Shown here one piece after another: positions 1-4,841 of a DNA stretch of 5,573 nt (position 1 is its first letter; the number at the start of each line of letters is the position of its first letter). This DNA comes from an uncultured Peptococcaceae bacterium (GTDB lineage Bacteria; Bacillota; Dehalobacteriia; UBA7702). The DNA lies in assembly GCA_937919295.1 (NCBI GenBank), contig CALFRX010000302.1, positions 1-5,573 of the forward strand, written 5' to 3'. Position numbers and translations under genes: made by a program. Under the pieces are notes generated by a model. That model saw nothing but the letters and a program-made list of their open reading frames with translations, had not been told where the DNA came from and ran no database searches.

Positions 1-152
1 GACCATTCCACGTAAACGCCTTCCGGTTTTCGTTTCACGGCGGTTTCCAATACTTCGCTCGACGGCGTGCCGGGGTAGCCGCAAAAAACGCTGACTCCGG
101 CGGCCAGGGCCCCCATGGCAATGGCCTCGTTACCCATGAGTAGTTCCTTCAT
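1..152 (-). CDS. iorA: Indolepyruvate:ferredoxin oxidoreductase alpha subunit, N-terminal 50 residues (cut by window edge)
   Basis: IorA with IorB oxidatively decarboxylates arylpyruvates (indolepyruvate, phenylpyruvate) made from aromatic amino acids, giving aryl-acyl-CoA and reduced ferredoxin in the cytoplasm. The visible protein starts MKELLMGNEAIAMGALAAG and continues with GYPGTPSSE at about residues 25-33, then a VYVEW stretch at the edge. This GNEAIAxGAxxAG...GYPGTPSSE layout is the characteristic start of the IorA thiamine-diphosphate/pyruvate-oxidoreductase-like domain. Only about 50 of the roughly 600 residues usual for the family are present, so the ferredoxin and cofactor domains cannot be checked. 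The ATG at 152 is the only start that keeps the conserved GNEA motif near the N terminus; the ribosome site in front (GAGAGA) is weak. A related 2-oxoacid oxidoreductase alpha subunit is the main alternative. Confidence 0.88.
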   Translation of the reverse strand, partial: MKELLMGNEAIAMGALAAGVSVFCGYPGTPSSEVLETAVKRKPEGVYVEW

Positions 153-221
153 GATGATTCTCTCGCTTTTTTCTCAGCCCTTTTTAATGATTCGTAAAAT
201 CCAATGAAAAAGGCAGTTTTT

Positions 222-241
222 CGTTAAAAAGCATAGCATAA
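222..241 (-). promoter_or_regulatory. Candidate promoter/leader element of iorA, shared with carD
   Basis: Read on the minus strand this holds TGCTATGCT (238-230), which fits an extended -10 (TGn followed by TATGCT, four of six matches to TATAAT), then a T run and AACG. No convincing -35 lies 16-18 bp upstream. A nearly identical block (CGTTAAAAA...CATAGCATAA on +) lies in front of carD at 969-991. It ends 70 bases before the iorA start and 65 bases before the carD start. The repetition at equal distance argues for a functional promoter or regulator site. Whether it is a -10 element or an operator is inferred. Confidence 0.4.
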
Positions 242-295
242 TTTTCGTGAAAAAGAAAGGGATTTCCCTGAAAAACGGGTAATCCTGCTATGCTT
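229..295. repeat. 10-bp inverted repeat AAGCATAGCA / TGCTATGCTT in the iorA upstream region
   Basis: The left arm AAGCATAGCA is at 229-238 and the right arm TGCTATGCTT at 286-295, perfect complements 47 bp apart. The left arm is part of the leader element shared with carD. The right arm is a third copy of the same core in the opposite direction. Spacing and exactness suggest a paired protein-binding site or two back-to-back extended -10 elements rather than an RNA hairpin. Confidence 0.45.
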
Positions 296-342
296 ATTTT
301 TTCGGGTTCTCGTTTCTATCCCGGCGTCAACCGGTATTGCGC

Positions 343-379
343 AAAACCGCCTTTGGGGGACAATCCCAAAGGCGGTTTT
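343..379 (-). terminator. Hairpin terminator downstream of carD (possibly bidirectional)
   Basis: Perfect 15-bp stem: AAAACCGCCTTTGGG at 343-357 pairs with 365-379, with a 7-base loop. It starts about 20 bases past the carD stop codon. The A-rich/T-rich stem ends give a short TTTT tail in both directions, so it could stop transcription from either side. It separates carD from the downstream minus-strand iorA, so the two genes are probably not one operon. Confidence 0.8.
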
Positions 380-400
380 ATGCGTCTACAGTCCTTTCGG

Positions 401-904
401 TTATTCCAACGCATTCATCTCTTTTTTAATATAAGGTACGATATCGTCTTTTTTGATTTGCAGGACGTAGGAGAATTCATCGTAGAGGATGCTTTCCGCT
501 TCCTTCATAAAGTGTTCATCGATGATGTGCTGCTTTTTGCCGGCTTTTTGCTGTTCCTCTTTTCTCACATAGAGTGTCTTAATGAGCCGCATGATTTCGC
601 CGCGGTTGCCGCTTTCGATGATCTTTTTGTATGCGTCCTTGCGGTGTTTTTCATCTTCAATCCCGATAACGTCCTGACAAGATATGCCTTTGATCAGTGA
701 TTTTACCTCCTCTATGGAGAGGAGGGGGCGCAATTTTTGCGCGGAACCGTGCTTTACGGGAACAAAAAAAGTACTTCTGTCGTCAAAAATCGGTTTTAGG
801 ATATAATAGGTTTCTTCTTGTCCGCTAAAGTCTTTCTTGGTGATATCCGCGATTCGGCAAACACCGTGGAGACCGTAAATGACAACGCAATTTATTTGAT
901 ACAT
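401..904 (-). CDS. CarD/CdnL-family transcription regulator (RNA polymerase beta-binding)
   Basis: This is a 167-residue cytoplasmic protein, a normal length for CarD-like regulators, which bind the RNA polymerase beta lobe through an N-terminal Tudor-like domain (shared with Mfd/TRCF) and stabilise or tune open promoter complexes. Residues 1-58 carry the domain signature: MYQINCVVIYGLHGVCRI, then a YYILKP strand and FFVPV at 46-50. The rest (about 62-167) is charged and helix-rich, as in the family's C-terminal domain. The protein has no tryptophan at all, although well-studied CarD proteins use one (Trp85 in M. tuberculosis) to wedge the upstream edge of the bubble. The ATG at 904 is preceded by AAGGGG at 7 bases, supporting this start. 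The gene stands alone, with its own promoter upstream and a strong hairpin after it. It probably sets general transcription rather than serving the neighbouring pathways. Confidence 0.88.
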   Translation of the reverse strand: MYQINCVVIYGLHGVCRIADITKKDFSGQEETYYILKPIFDDRSTFFVPVKHGSAQKLRPLLSIEEVKSLIKGISCQDVIGIEDEKHRKDAYKKIIESGNRGEIMRLIKTLYVRKEEQQKAGKKQHIIDEHFMKEAESILYDEFSYVLQIKKDDIVPYIKKEMNALE

Positions 905-911
905 TTTTTCG

Positions 912-917
912 CCCCTT
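912..917 (-). promoter_or_regulatory. Ribosome binding site of carD
   Basis: AAGGGG on the minus strand, 7 bases before the ATG at 904. It fixes the start at that ATG rather than any upstream codon. Confidence 0.6.
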
Positions 918-968
918 TTCCCGGAATCGTGGGTTTTCGGCGCTTCCGGTGCGCCTTTCTTTGGTTAC

Positions 969-991
969 CGTTAAAAAAAAACATAGCATAA
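969..991 (-). promoter_or_regulatory. Leader element of carD, matching the one before iorA
   Basis: On + it reads CGTT, nine A, then CATAGCATAA. On the minus strand this gives TGCTATGTT, an extended -10 look-alike, followed by a long T run and AACG. The only differences from 222-241 are the length of the A run and one base next to it. It lies downstream of the better sigma-A promoter at 1036-1065, so it may be a second start site or an operator in the leader. Confidence 0.4.
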
Positions 992-1035
992 GCGCTAAGT
1001 CCCCTCTTCCATACAACAAACTAAATTACAAATAC

Positions 1036-1065
1036 ATTATAACATAAATTCCGGATAAATGTAAG
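1036..1065 (-). promoter_or_regulatory. Sigma-A promoter for carD
   Basis: Minus strand: CTTACA (1065-1060) as -35 with four of six matches, 18-bp spacer, then a perfect TATAAT (1041-1036) as -10. The predicted transcript would start near 1029 and carry a leader of about 125 bases that includes the shared CATAGCATAA element. Confidence 0.55.
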
Positions 1066-1091
1066 CCATATTTTCAGAAAAGAAAAATAAT

Positions 1092-1116
1092 GAGCAGGTT
1101 TTAAAAAAACCTGCTC
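1092..1116 (-). terminator. Orphan minus-strand intrinsic terminator
   Basis: Perfect 11-bp stem GAGCAGGTTTT (1092-1102) / AAAACCTGCTC (1106-1116) with a 3-base loop. On the minus strand it is followed by ATTATTTTTCTTTT, a good U-rich tail, whereas the plus side has none. No recognisable minus-strand gene ends here: the next gene to the right is transcribed away. It therefore points to a small transcript, or the remains of a gene, between about 1117 and 1350. It also shields the carD promoter from read-through. Confidence 0.65.
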
Positions 1117-1354
1117 TTAGCCTATGGCAAAAGTTTGCTGTTTCAGTTCTTTCTGGCACACGCTAACCCTCCACATAGGCCAGATCCATGGGGCTGTATC
1201 CATCCGGTGAATGCGGATGAGTCAGGCGGCTTTTGTGTTATTTTTGTCGGTTTCTTGCAGCGCGTTGTTGAGGACTACGCTTACGGTAAGGACGGGAATG
1301 TCCTGAGGGTTCGCCGGTTTTGGCGAAGATCATTCCAACCTGAGATAGTGTTTC
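1117..1354 (-). other. Hairpin-rich intergenic stretch before the orphan terminator: possible small RNA or decayed gene
   Basis: No convincing protein gene is seen on either strand. On the minus strand several inverted repeats follow one another: TTCGCC/GGCGAA (1310-1315/1322-1327), AGGAC/GTCCT (1289-1293/1300-1304), CTTACGGTAAG (1280-1290), CATCCG/CGGATG (1201-1206/1214-1219), GCCTATG/CATAGGC (1120-1126/1174-1180) enclosing GCAAA/TTTGC (1127-1138), then the terminator. Short minus-strand reading segments look mildly protein-like, such as DIPVLTVSVVLNNALQ near 1302-1255 and SPDGYSPMDLAYVEG ending at the stop at 1165-1163, but they are in different frames with stops between them. It is either a structured RNA or a frameshifted gene remnant. 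I match it to no known RNA family. Confidence 0.3.
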
Positions 1355-1383
1355 TTGACGTTTTGTGATAAAATAAATATATT
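1355..1383 (+). promoter_or_regulatory. Sigma-A promoter of the MFS transporter gene
   Basis: TTGACG at 1355-1360 (five of six matches), 17-bp spacer, TATATT at 1378-1383 (five of six). Transcription would begin near 1390, giving a leader of only about 13 bases before the ATG at 1403. The TTG of the -35 could be misread as an upstream start codon for the gene. Confidence 0.75.
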
Positions 1384-1402
1384 GGGAAAGATGGGGGACA
1401 GC

Positions 1403-2593
1403 ATGGAAACGGAATGGAACATGAAGCAAAGCCGGTTTGTGTCGATTATTATTTTTATCATTGCCGTTGACTGGATGGCCTGCGATATCTTTCTGCCTGC
1501 CCAGCCGGAAATCAAAGCCTATTTTGATACTTCCGCGTCCACTCTGAATTTAGCTCTTTCCATCTATTTTATCGTTTCCGCGGTCAGCGTCCTCTTCGGC
1601 GGCCCCTTGAGCGACCGCTTTGGCCGTAAAAAACTGCTGCTCCTCGGTGTCGGTATCTTTACGCTGTTCGGATACGGCTGTGCCGTGGCGCCGAGCGTGT
1701 GGTTTCTTATCGCCTGCCGGGGCGGTGCGGCCTTGGGCGCAGGTTTTATTTCTGCCATCGGCATGGCCATGGTCAGGGATTATTTGGAAGAGGACGTTTT
1801 TCGTAAAGCCATGGCGGTGATTCAGTCGGTGATTATTTTAGGCCCTGTGGCTTCGCCGTTTGTCGGCTCTTTTGTATTGCTGTTCGCCGGTTGGCGCTGG
1901 GTTATGGCGACTTTGGGCATTTTGGGTACCGTCAGTTTTGCTTTGGCCTGCGCTCTGCCGGAAACCCTGCCGCCAAAACGCCGCGTTTGCGGCGGTCTGC
2001 TGCCGGCGATGAAAGGTCTTCTCTACGTTGCCAAAGATAAATATTTTTCTGTGCTGTTGACGACGATTTCCCTGTTTGCTGTACCCTTTTTCGGTTTTGT
2101 CGCCGTCTGCGCCTATATCTGCATCACCGATTTCGGTATGTCTTATCTGCAATACAGTCTTTTTTACGCCGGTATTTGTATCGTTTCTTTTTCCGCGCCC
2201 TTTGTTTATCTATTCCTGGATCGGAAACTTTCCGGTAAAGCCCAGCTGCATATCTGTTTTGTCCTTTTTGCCCTTTCCACGGCGGGACTGGGACTTTTTG
2301 GCAAGCTTAGTCCGCTGCTGCTTTTTTTGGTGACGATCCCGTATACGTATGCCGAAGGGATTTCCCGTCCCCTTGGTATGGTACTCCTGCTCAACCAGCA
2401 CAAGGATACCACCGGCGCCGCTTCGGCGCTGACTTCCTTCGTGACCTCGATCATTGGTACCGTCGGTACGGTGGTGGCGACGCTTTCCTGGGGCAACTAT
2501 ATTGATGGCTTGTTTTGGATCTTCTTCGGCTGCCTTGTCCTGGCTTTGGTGACTTGGGTGATATTATTGCGGGGGAAGACGTCTTTGCAGTAA
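1403..2593 (+). CDS. MFS drug-resistance transporter, Bcr/CflA-like (DHA1, 12 TM)
   Basis: A 396-residue inner-membrane protein, typical size for 12-helix drug:H+ antiporters. After a short polar N terminus, helix 1 (about 11-33) has VDWMACDIFLPAQPEI, matching the D-x-Y/F-LPA-P-I signature of Bcr/CflA proteins. The loop between helices 2 and 3 carries motif A, GGPLSDRFGRKK (66-77). Helix 5 carries a motif C-like GPVASPFVGS (147-156), which marks exporters, followed by WRWVM. PETLPPKRR (186-194) begins the central cytoplasmic loop, and the second half has six more hydrophobic segments up to about 388. The family expels drugs, or sometimes small metabolites, using the proton gradient; the substrate is unknown. 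An in-frame TTG at 1355 would add 16 residues but lies in the -35, so the ATG at 1403 (GGGGGA just upstream) is preferred. ATG 1421 is a fallback. It is 127 bp from the next gene, which has its own promoter. Confidence 0.88.
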   Translation: METEWNMKQSRFVSIIIFIIAVDWMACDIFLPAQPEIKAYFDTSASTLNLALSIYFIVSAVSVLFGGPLSDRFGRKKLLLLGVGIFTLFGYGCAVAPSVWFLIACRGGAALGAGFISAIGMAMVRDYLEEDVFRKAMAVIQSVIILGPVASPFVGSFVLLFAGWRWVMATLGILGTVSFALACALPETLPPKRRVCGGLLPAMKGLLYVAKDKYFSVLLTTISLFAVPFFGFVAVCAYICITDFGMSYLQYSLFYAGICIVSFSAPFVYLFLDRKLSGKAQLHICFVLFALSTAGLGLFGKLSPLLLFLVTIPYTYAEGISRPLGMVLLLNQHKDTTGAASALTSFVTSIIGTVGTVVATLSWGNYIDGLFWIFFGCLVLALVTWVILLRGKTSLQ

Positions 2594-2634
2594 CGGGAAA
2601 GAGGCTGCGTCTTTTAAATTCCCTGTAAATTATA

Positions 2635-2672
2635 GGGGTTTTCTCCTTTTCCATTGCCTTTTTTAAAACCCC
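2635..2672. repeat. 8-bp inverted repeat GGGGTTTT / AAAACCCC around the activator gene's -35
   Basis: The arms are at 2635-2642 and 2665-2672. The right arm lies in the spacer of the promoter at 2654-2682. It could be an operator or a weak end signal for the transporter transcript; the 22-base loop and lack of a U-run after the stem make a classic terminator unlikely. No other terminator is clear between the two genes. Confidence 0.3.
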
Positions 2673-2682
2673 GTGCTATATT
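2654..2682 (+). promoter_or_regulatory. Extended -10 sigma-A promoter of the sigma-54 activator gene
   Basis: TTGCCT at 2654-2659 (four of six), 17-bp spacer, TATATT at 2677-2682 (five of six), with TGC directly before it giving an extended -10. Transcription would begin near 2689, about 32 bases before the GTG start. It suggests low to moderate sigma-A expression of the activator, independent of the transporter gene. Confidence 0.65.
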
Positions 2683-2708
2683 GAGGGCAGAAAAGAGTAG
2701 CCTTTACC

Positions 2709-2715
2709 GGAGGTG
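2709..2715 (+). promoter_or_regulatory. Ribosome binding site fixing the GTG start of the activator
   Basis: GGAGGTG ends 5 bases before the GTG at 2721. It is the best ribosome site in the area and decides in favour of the non-ATG start. Confidence 0.75.
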
Positions 2716-2720
2716 TTTTT

Positions 2721-4616
2721 GTGGCTGAGATAAGAGCATTAGAAGAAAAACTGAAACGAGCCGAAGAGCGTATCAAAGAACAGGAACAGATCATCCACGG
2801 GCTTAAGCTGCGCAAAGACCAATATGATTCGATCATGGAAAATATGCAGGAACTGGTGGAACGTTCCGGCCCCGATTATTACCTGCGCTATGTGAACAAG
2901 TCCCTGGCGAATTTTTACGGCGTCACCCAGGAATCGCTGATCCATACCGATACGATGGAACTCGTACTGGAGGAGGACCGGCAGAAAATTTATGAGTTGA
3001 TGAAAGGGGTCAACGCTGAAAATCCCTATTATCATTACGAATACCGCGTTCGTATCGGCGAGCGAATCTATTGGATGGAAAGTGTGGGCCGTGGTTTTTA
3101 CGAAGACGACGGGACGATCATTGAGTATCAGGACGTCAGCCGTGATGTGACCCATTTTAAAAATATGGAGACGGAACTCAAAAATACAGTGGAGGCGCGC
3201 ACTGCCGAACTGCGTCACACCAACCGGAAACTGCTGCAAGTCAACGATTATTTGCAGAGCATCCTCGCGGGGATTTCCGAAGGGATCCTGGCCATCGATG
3301 AACACGGAAACTGTGAGTTTTTGAATTACGGCCCCAACGATCTCTGGAAAGACGCCGCTCAGGAAATTTGCGACTATTTCCGCAATCTATTAAACGGCAA
3401 AAGCAGCAATGTCCTGAATTGGATGTTTTTGAAAAAACGCGCCTTTACCGATACGGAAATGCGTTTCGTCTCTGAGGGCAAAGATCACTCCTTCGTTGTC
3501 TCAGGAATGCCTCTTGAGGCGGAACACGACACCATGACAAAGGGCATTCTCGTTTTGAAGCCCATGACCCAGGTGCATCAGATGGTGACCAGAATGAGCG
3601 GAAACCAGGCCCGGTTCCACTTTAAGGACATCGTCACCATCAGCCCCTCTCTGCAAGAGACGATCTTTTTGGCCAAACAGGCTGCGACCAGCGATTGTAA
3701 CGTGATGATCGAAGGGGAAAGCGGCACGGGAAAAGAGCTCTTTGCCCAGTCGATCCATAATGGCAGTTCCCGGCGAAACGGTCCCTTTGTGGCGGTGAAT
3801 TGTGGCGCCATTCCCAGGGAATTGGTGGCCAGCGAGTTATTCGGCTATGCGGAGGGATCCTTTACCGGCGCGAAAAAAGGCGGTAAACCGGGGAAATTTG
3901 AGTTGGCCAAAGGCGGTACCTTGTTTCTTGACGAAATCGGTGATATGCCTCTTGATCAGCAGATCGCGCTTTTACGCGTGATTCAGGAACGCTCTGTGAC
4001 CCGGGTCGGCGGCGAGCGGGAGATCTCCGTGGACGTCCGCATCATCAGCGCTTCCAACCGCAACCTACGGGCGGAAGCGAGAGAAAATAATTTCCGGGAA
4101 GACCTTTTTTATCGGCTCAATGTCATCGGTTTGCACGTGCCGCCGCTGCGGGACAGAAAAGAAGATATTCTGCCCCTCTTTTGCTCCTTTTGGGCAAAGG
4201 TTACCCATTGCAAAGCAGAGGATTTCCTAAAATTACTGCAACCCGATGTGATTGACGCGCTTTCCCGTTACGACTGGCCGGGGAACGTCAGAGAACTGGA
4301 AAATGTGGCCGACCGTATGATGTACCTTTCCGGCGGCAAGGAAATTACCGTCCAGTATCTGCCTCACCATATTTTAAAGGCGGTTTTTAGCAAGAGCGTA
4401 AAAGAAAATCCTCCCGTAAGCCAAACCACGGTAGCCGCTTCCATTCAGGACGTGCGGGCCAAACGCAAAGAAGTGTCGCTTTCCCTGGAACAGCAACGGC
4501 TTTTCTCCGCACTGGAGCAGGCCGGCGGCAATATCAGCGCCGCCGCCCGGGCTTTGGGTATTTCCCGGGCAACGTTTTACCGAAAACTTCGCTTAACGCG
4601 AAAAGAAGGTCCATGA
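2721..4616 (+). CDS. Sigma-54 enhancer-binding activator with PAS sensors (coiled coil-PAS-PAS-AAA+-Fis HTH)
   Basis: A 631-residue cytoplasmic activator that remodels sigma-54 RNA polymerase by ATP hydrolysis. Residues 1-34 form a coiled coil. A PAS domain covers about 35-145, ending YQDVSRDVT. A coiled linker (about 146-178) leads to a second PAS-like domain that opens SILAGISEGILAIDEHGNCEFLN (from 180). The AAA+ domain (about 303-545) has Walker A GESGTGKE (332-339), the sigma-54 contact loop GSFTGA (379-384; usual GAFTGA, with the key FTGA kept), Walker B GGTLFLDE (398-405), SASN (443-446), FREDLFYRLNV (458-468, arginine fingers) and WPGNVREL (519-526). A Fis-type helix-turn-helix fills about 590-625 (NISAAARALGISRATFYRKL). 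No receiver domain is present, so the PAS domains probably sense a small molecule or redox state directly. A terminator follows, and the next gene has a -24/-12 promoter, so the methyltransferase gene is the obvious target. No transmembrane segment is seen. Confidence 0.93.
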   Translation: MAEIRALEEKLKRAEERIKEQEQIIHGLKLRKDQYDSIMENMQELVERSGPDYYLRYVNKSLANFYGVTQESLIHTDTMELVLEEDRQKIYELMKGVNAENPYYHYEYRVRIGERIYWMESVGRGFYEDDGTIIEYQDVSRDVTHFKNMETELKNTVEARTAELRHTNRKLLQVNDYLQSILAGISEGILAIDEHGNCEFLNYGPNDLWKDAAQEICDYFRNLLNGKSSNVLNWMFLKKRAFTDTEMRFVSEGKDHSFVVSGMPLEAEHDTMTKGILVLKPMTQVHQMVTRMSGNQARFHFKDIVTISPSLQETIFLAKQAATSDCNVMIEGESGTGKELFAQSIHNGSSRRNGPFVAVNCGAIPRELVASELFGYAEGSFTGAKKGGKPGKFELAKGGTLFLDEIGDMPLDQQIALLRVIQERSVTRVGGEREISVDVRIISASNRNLRAEARENNFREDLFYRLNVIGLHVPPLRDRKEDILPLFCSFWAKVTHCKAEDFLKLLQPDVIDALSRYDWPGNVRELENVADRMMYLSGGKEITVQYLPHHILKAVFSKSVKENPPVSQTTVAASIQDVRAKRKEVSLSLEQQRLFSALEQAGGNISAAARALGISRATFYRKLRLTRKEGP

Positions 4617-4627
4617 GTGTCACCGTA

Positions 4628-4660
4628 ATGTATCAGAAATGTATATAAAATGTATCATGT
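4628..4660 (+). repeat. Three tandem 11-bp repeats (ATGTATCAGAA-like), candidate upstream activator sites
   Basis: Copies are at 4628-4638 (ATGTATCAGAA), 4639-4649 (ATGTATATAAA) and 4650-4660 (ATGTATCATGT). All share ATGTAT and are spaced exactly 11 bp, about one helical turn, so the sites would face one side of the DNA. They start 12 bp after the activator stop codon and lie about 130-160 bp upstream of the -24 element, a usual distance for sigma-54 enhancers. Binding by the encoded activator is inferred. Confidence 0.5.
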
Positions 4661-4683
4661 TTGTCGCATAATTTCACTGAATT

Positions 4684-4716
4684 GTCCCGCGGACGCGTTA
4701 TATTTTGCCGCGGAAA
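4684..4716 (+). promoter_or_regulatory. Paired CCGCGG dyads, candidate enhancer sites of the sigma-54 activator
   Basis: GTCC-CGC-GGAC (4684-4694) is a perfect dyad around CCGCGG at 4687-4692. A second near-dyad, TTTGCCGCGGAAA (4704-4716), has CCGCGG at 4708-4713. The two hexamers are centred 21 bp apart, two helical turns, in otherwise AT-rich DNA, about 75-105 bp upstream of the -24 box. Fis-type HTH dimers bind dyads, so these compete with the 11-bp repeats as the true enhancer. Confidence 0.5.
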
Positions 4717-4750
4717 GCCAGGTTTTAAAAAATTCATACGCTGTTATGGT

Positions 4751-4789
4751 CGGCCTTCCTTGGAAATAAGGGGAGGCCGGTTATTTTTT
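4751..4789 (+). terminator. Intrinsic terminator of the activator gene, abutting the sigma-54 promoter
   Basis: Left arm CGGCCTTCCTT (4751-4761) and right arm AAGGGGAGGCCG (4769-4779, read from AGGGG) form a stem of 11 pairs including two G-U pairs, with a 7-base loop, followed by TTATTTTTT (4781-4789). It ends the sigma-A transcript of the activator just before the next gene. Its last T is the first base of the -24 TGGCA element. Confidence 0.8.
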
Positions 4790-4804
4790 GGCATATAACT
4801 TGCA
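4789..4804 (+). promoter_or_regulatory. Sigma-54 (-24/-12) promoter of the methyltransferase gene
   Basis: TGGCATATAACTTGCA matches the consensus TGGCAC-N5-TTGCW closely. GG (4790-4791) and GC (4802-4803) are exactly 10 bp apart. Transcription should start near 4815, leaving a leader of about 27 bases with the ribosome site. The neighbouring activator gene and upstream repeats support it strongly. Confidence 0.92.
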
Positions 4805-4824
4805 TTTAAATAAAGCATCAATGT

Positions 4825-4832
4825 AAAGGAGG
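4825..4832 (+). promoter_or_regulatory. Ribosome binding site fixing the TTG start of the methyltransferase gene
   Basis: AAAGGAGG is a near-perfect site ending 9 bases before TTG at 4842. The in-frame ATG at 4860 is 27 bases away, too far to be served by it. Confidence 0.8.
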
Positions 4833-4841
4833 CGTTATATC

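Noticed and set aside
153..300. Sigma-54 promoter for iorA
   Set aside because: No GG-N10-GC arrangement was found on the minus strand in this interval.
290..700. 136-codon plus-strand open frame
   Set aside because: It is mostly antisense to carD and begins by running through the perfect terminator hairpin; its Phe-rich composition is that of a shadow frame.
825..1019. 64-codon minus-strand frame overlapping the carD start
   Set aside because: It overlaps carD in another frame, spans the poly-A/T leader element and has no good ribosome site or family signature.
1092..1200. Known riboswitch (SAM-like GTGGAGGG string on the minus strand)
   Set aside because: Only the short GTGGAGGG string resembles a SAM-I core; the following conserved segments are absent and no gene follows on that strand before the terminator.
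1135..1368. 77-codon plus-strand frame before the transporter gene
   Set aside because: No ribosome site or recognisable domain is seen, and it runs into the transporter's promoter.
1838..2496. Several minus-strand frames within the transporter gene
   Set aside because: They are antisense to an unambiguous MFS protein and are polar or Arg/Gln-rich with no motif.
2594..2623. Terminator after the transporter gene (GGGAAAGA...TCTTT...CCC)
   Set aside because: The stem is short and interrupted by an asymmetric loop, and there is no U-run after it.
2739..3305. 188-codon minus-strand open frame
   Set aside because: It lies wholly antisense to the activator's well-supported PAS region, is Phe/His-rich in the way reverse-complement frames are, and lacks a ribosome site or recognisable motif.
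4617..4841. Small gene between activator and methyltransferase
   Set aside because: No frame with a ribosome site is present; the stretch is fully explained by repeats, dyads, terminator and promoter.
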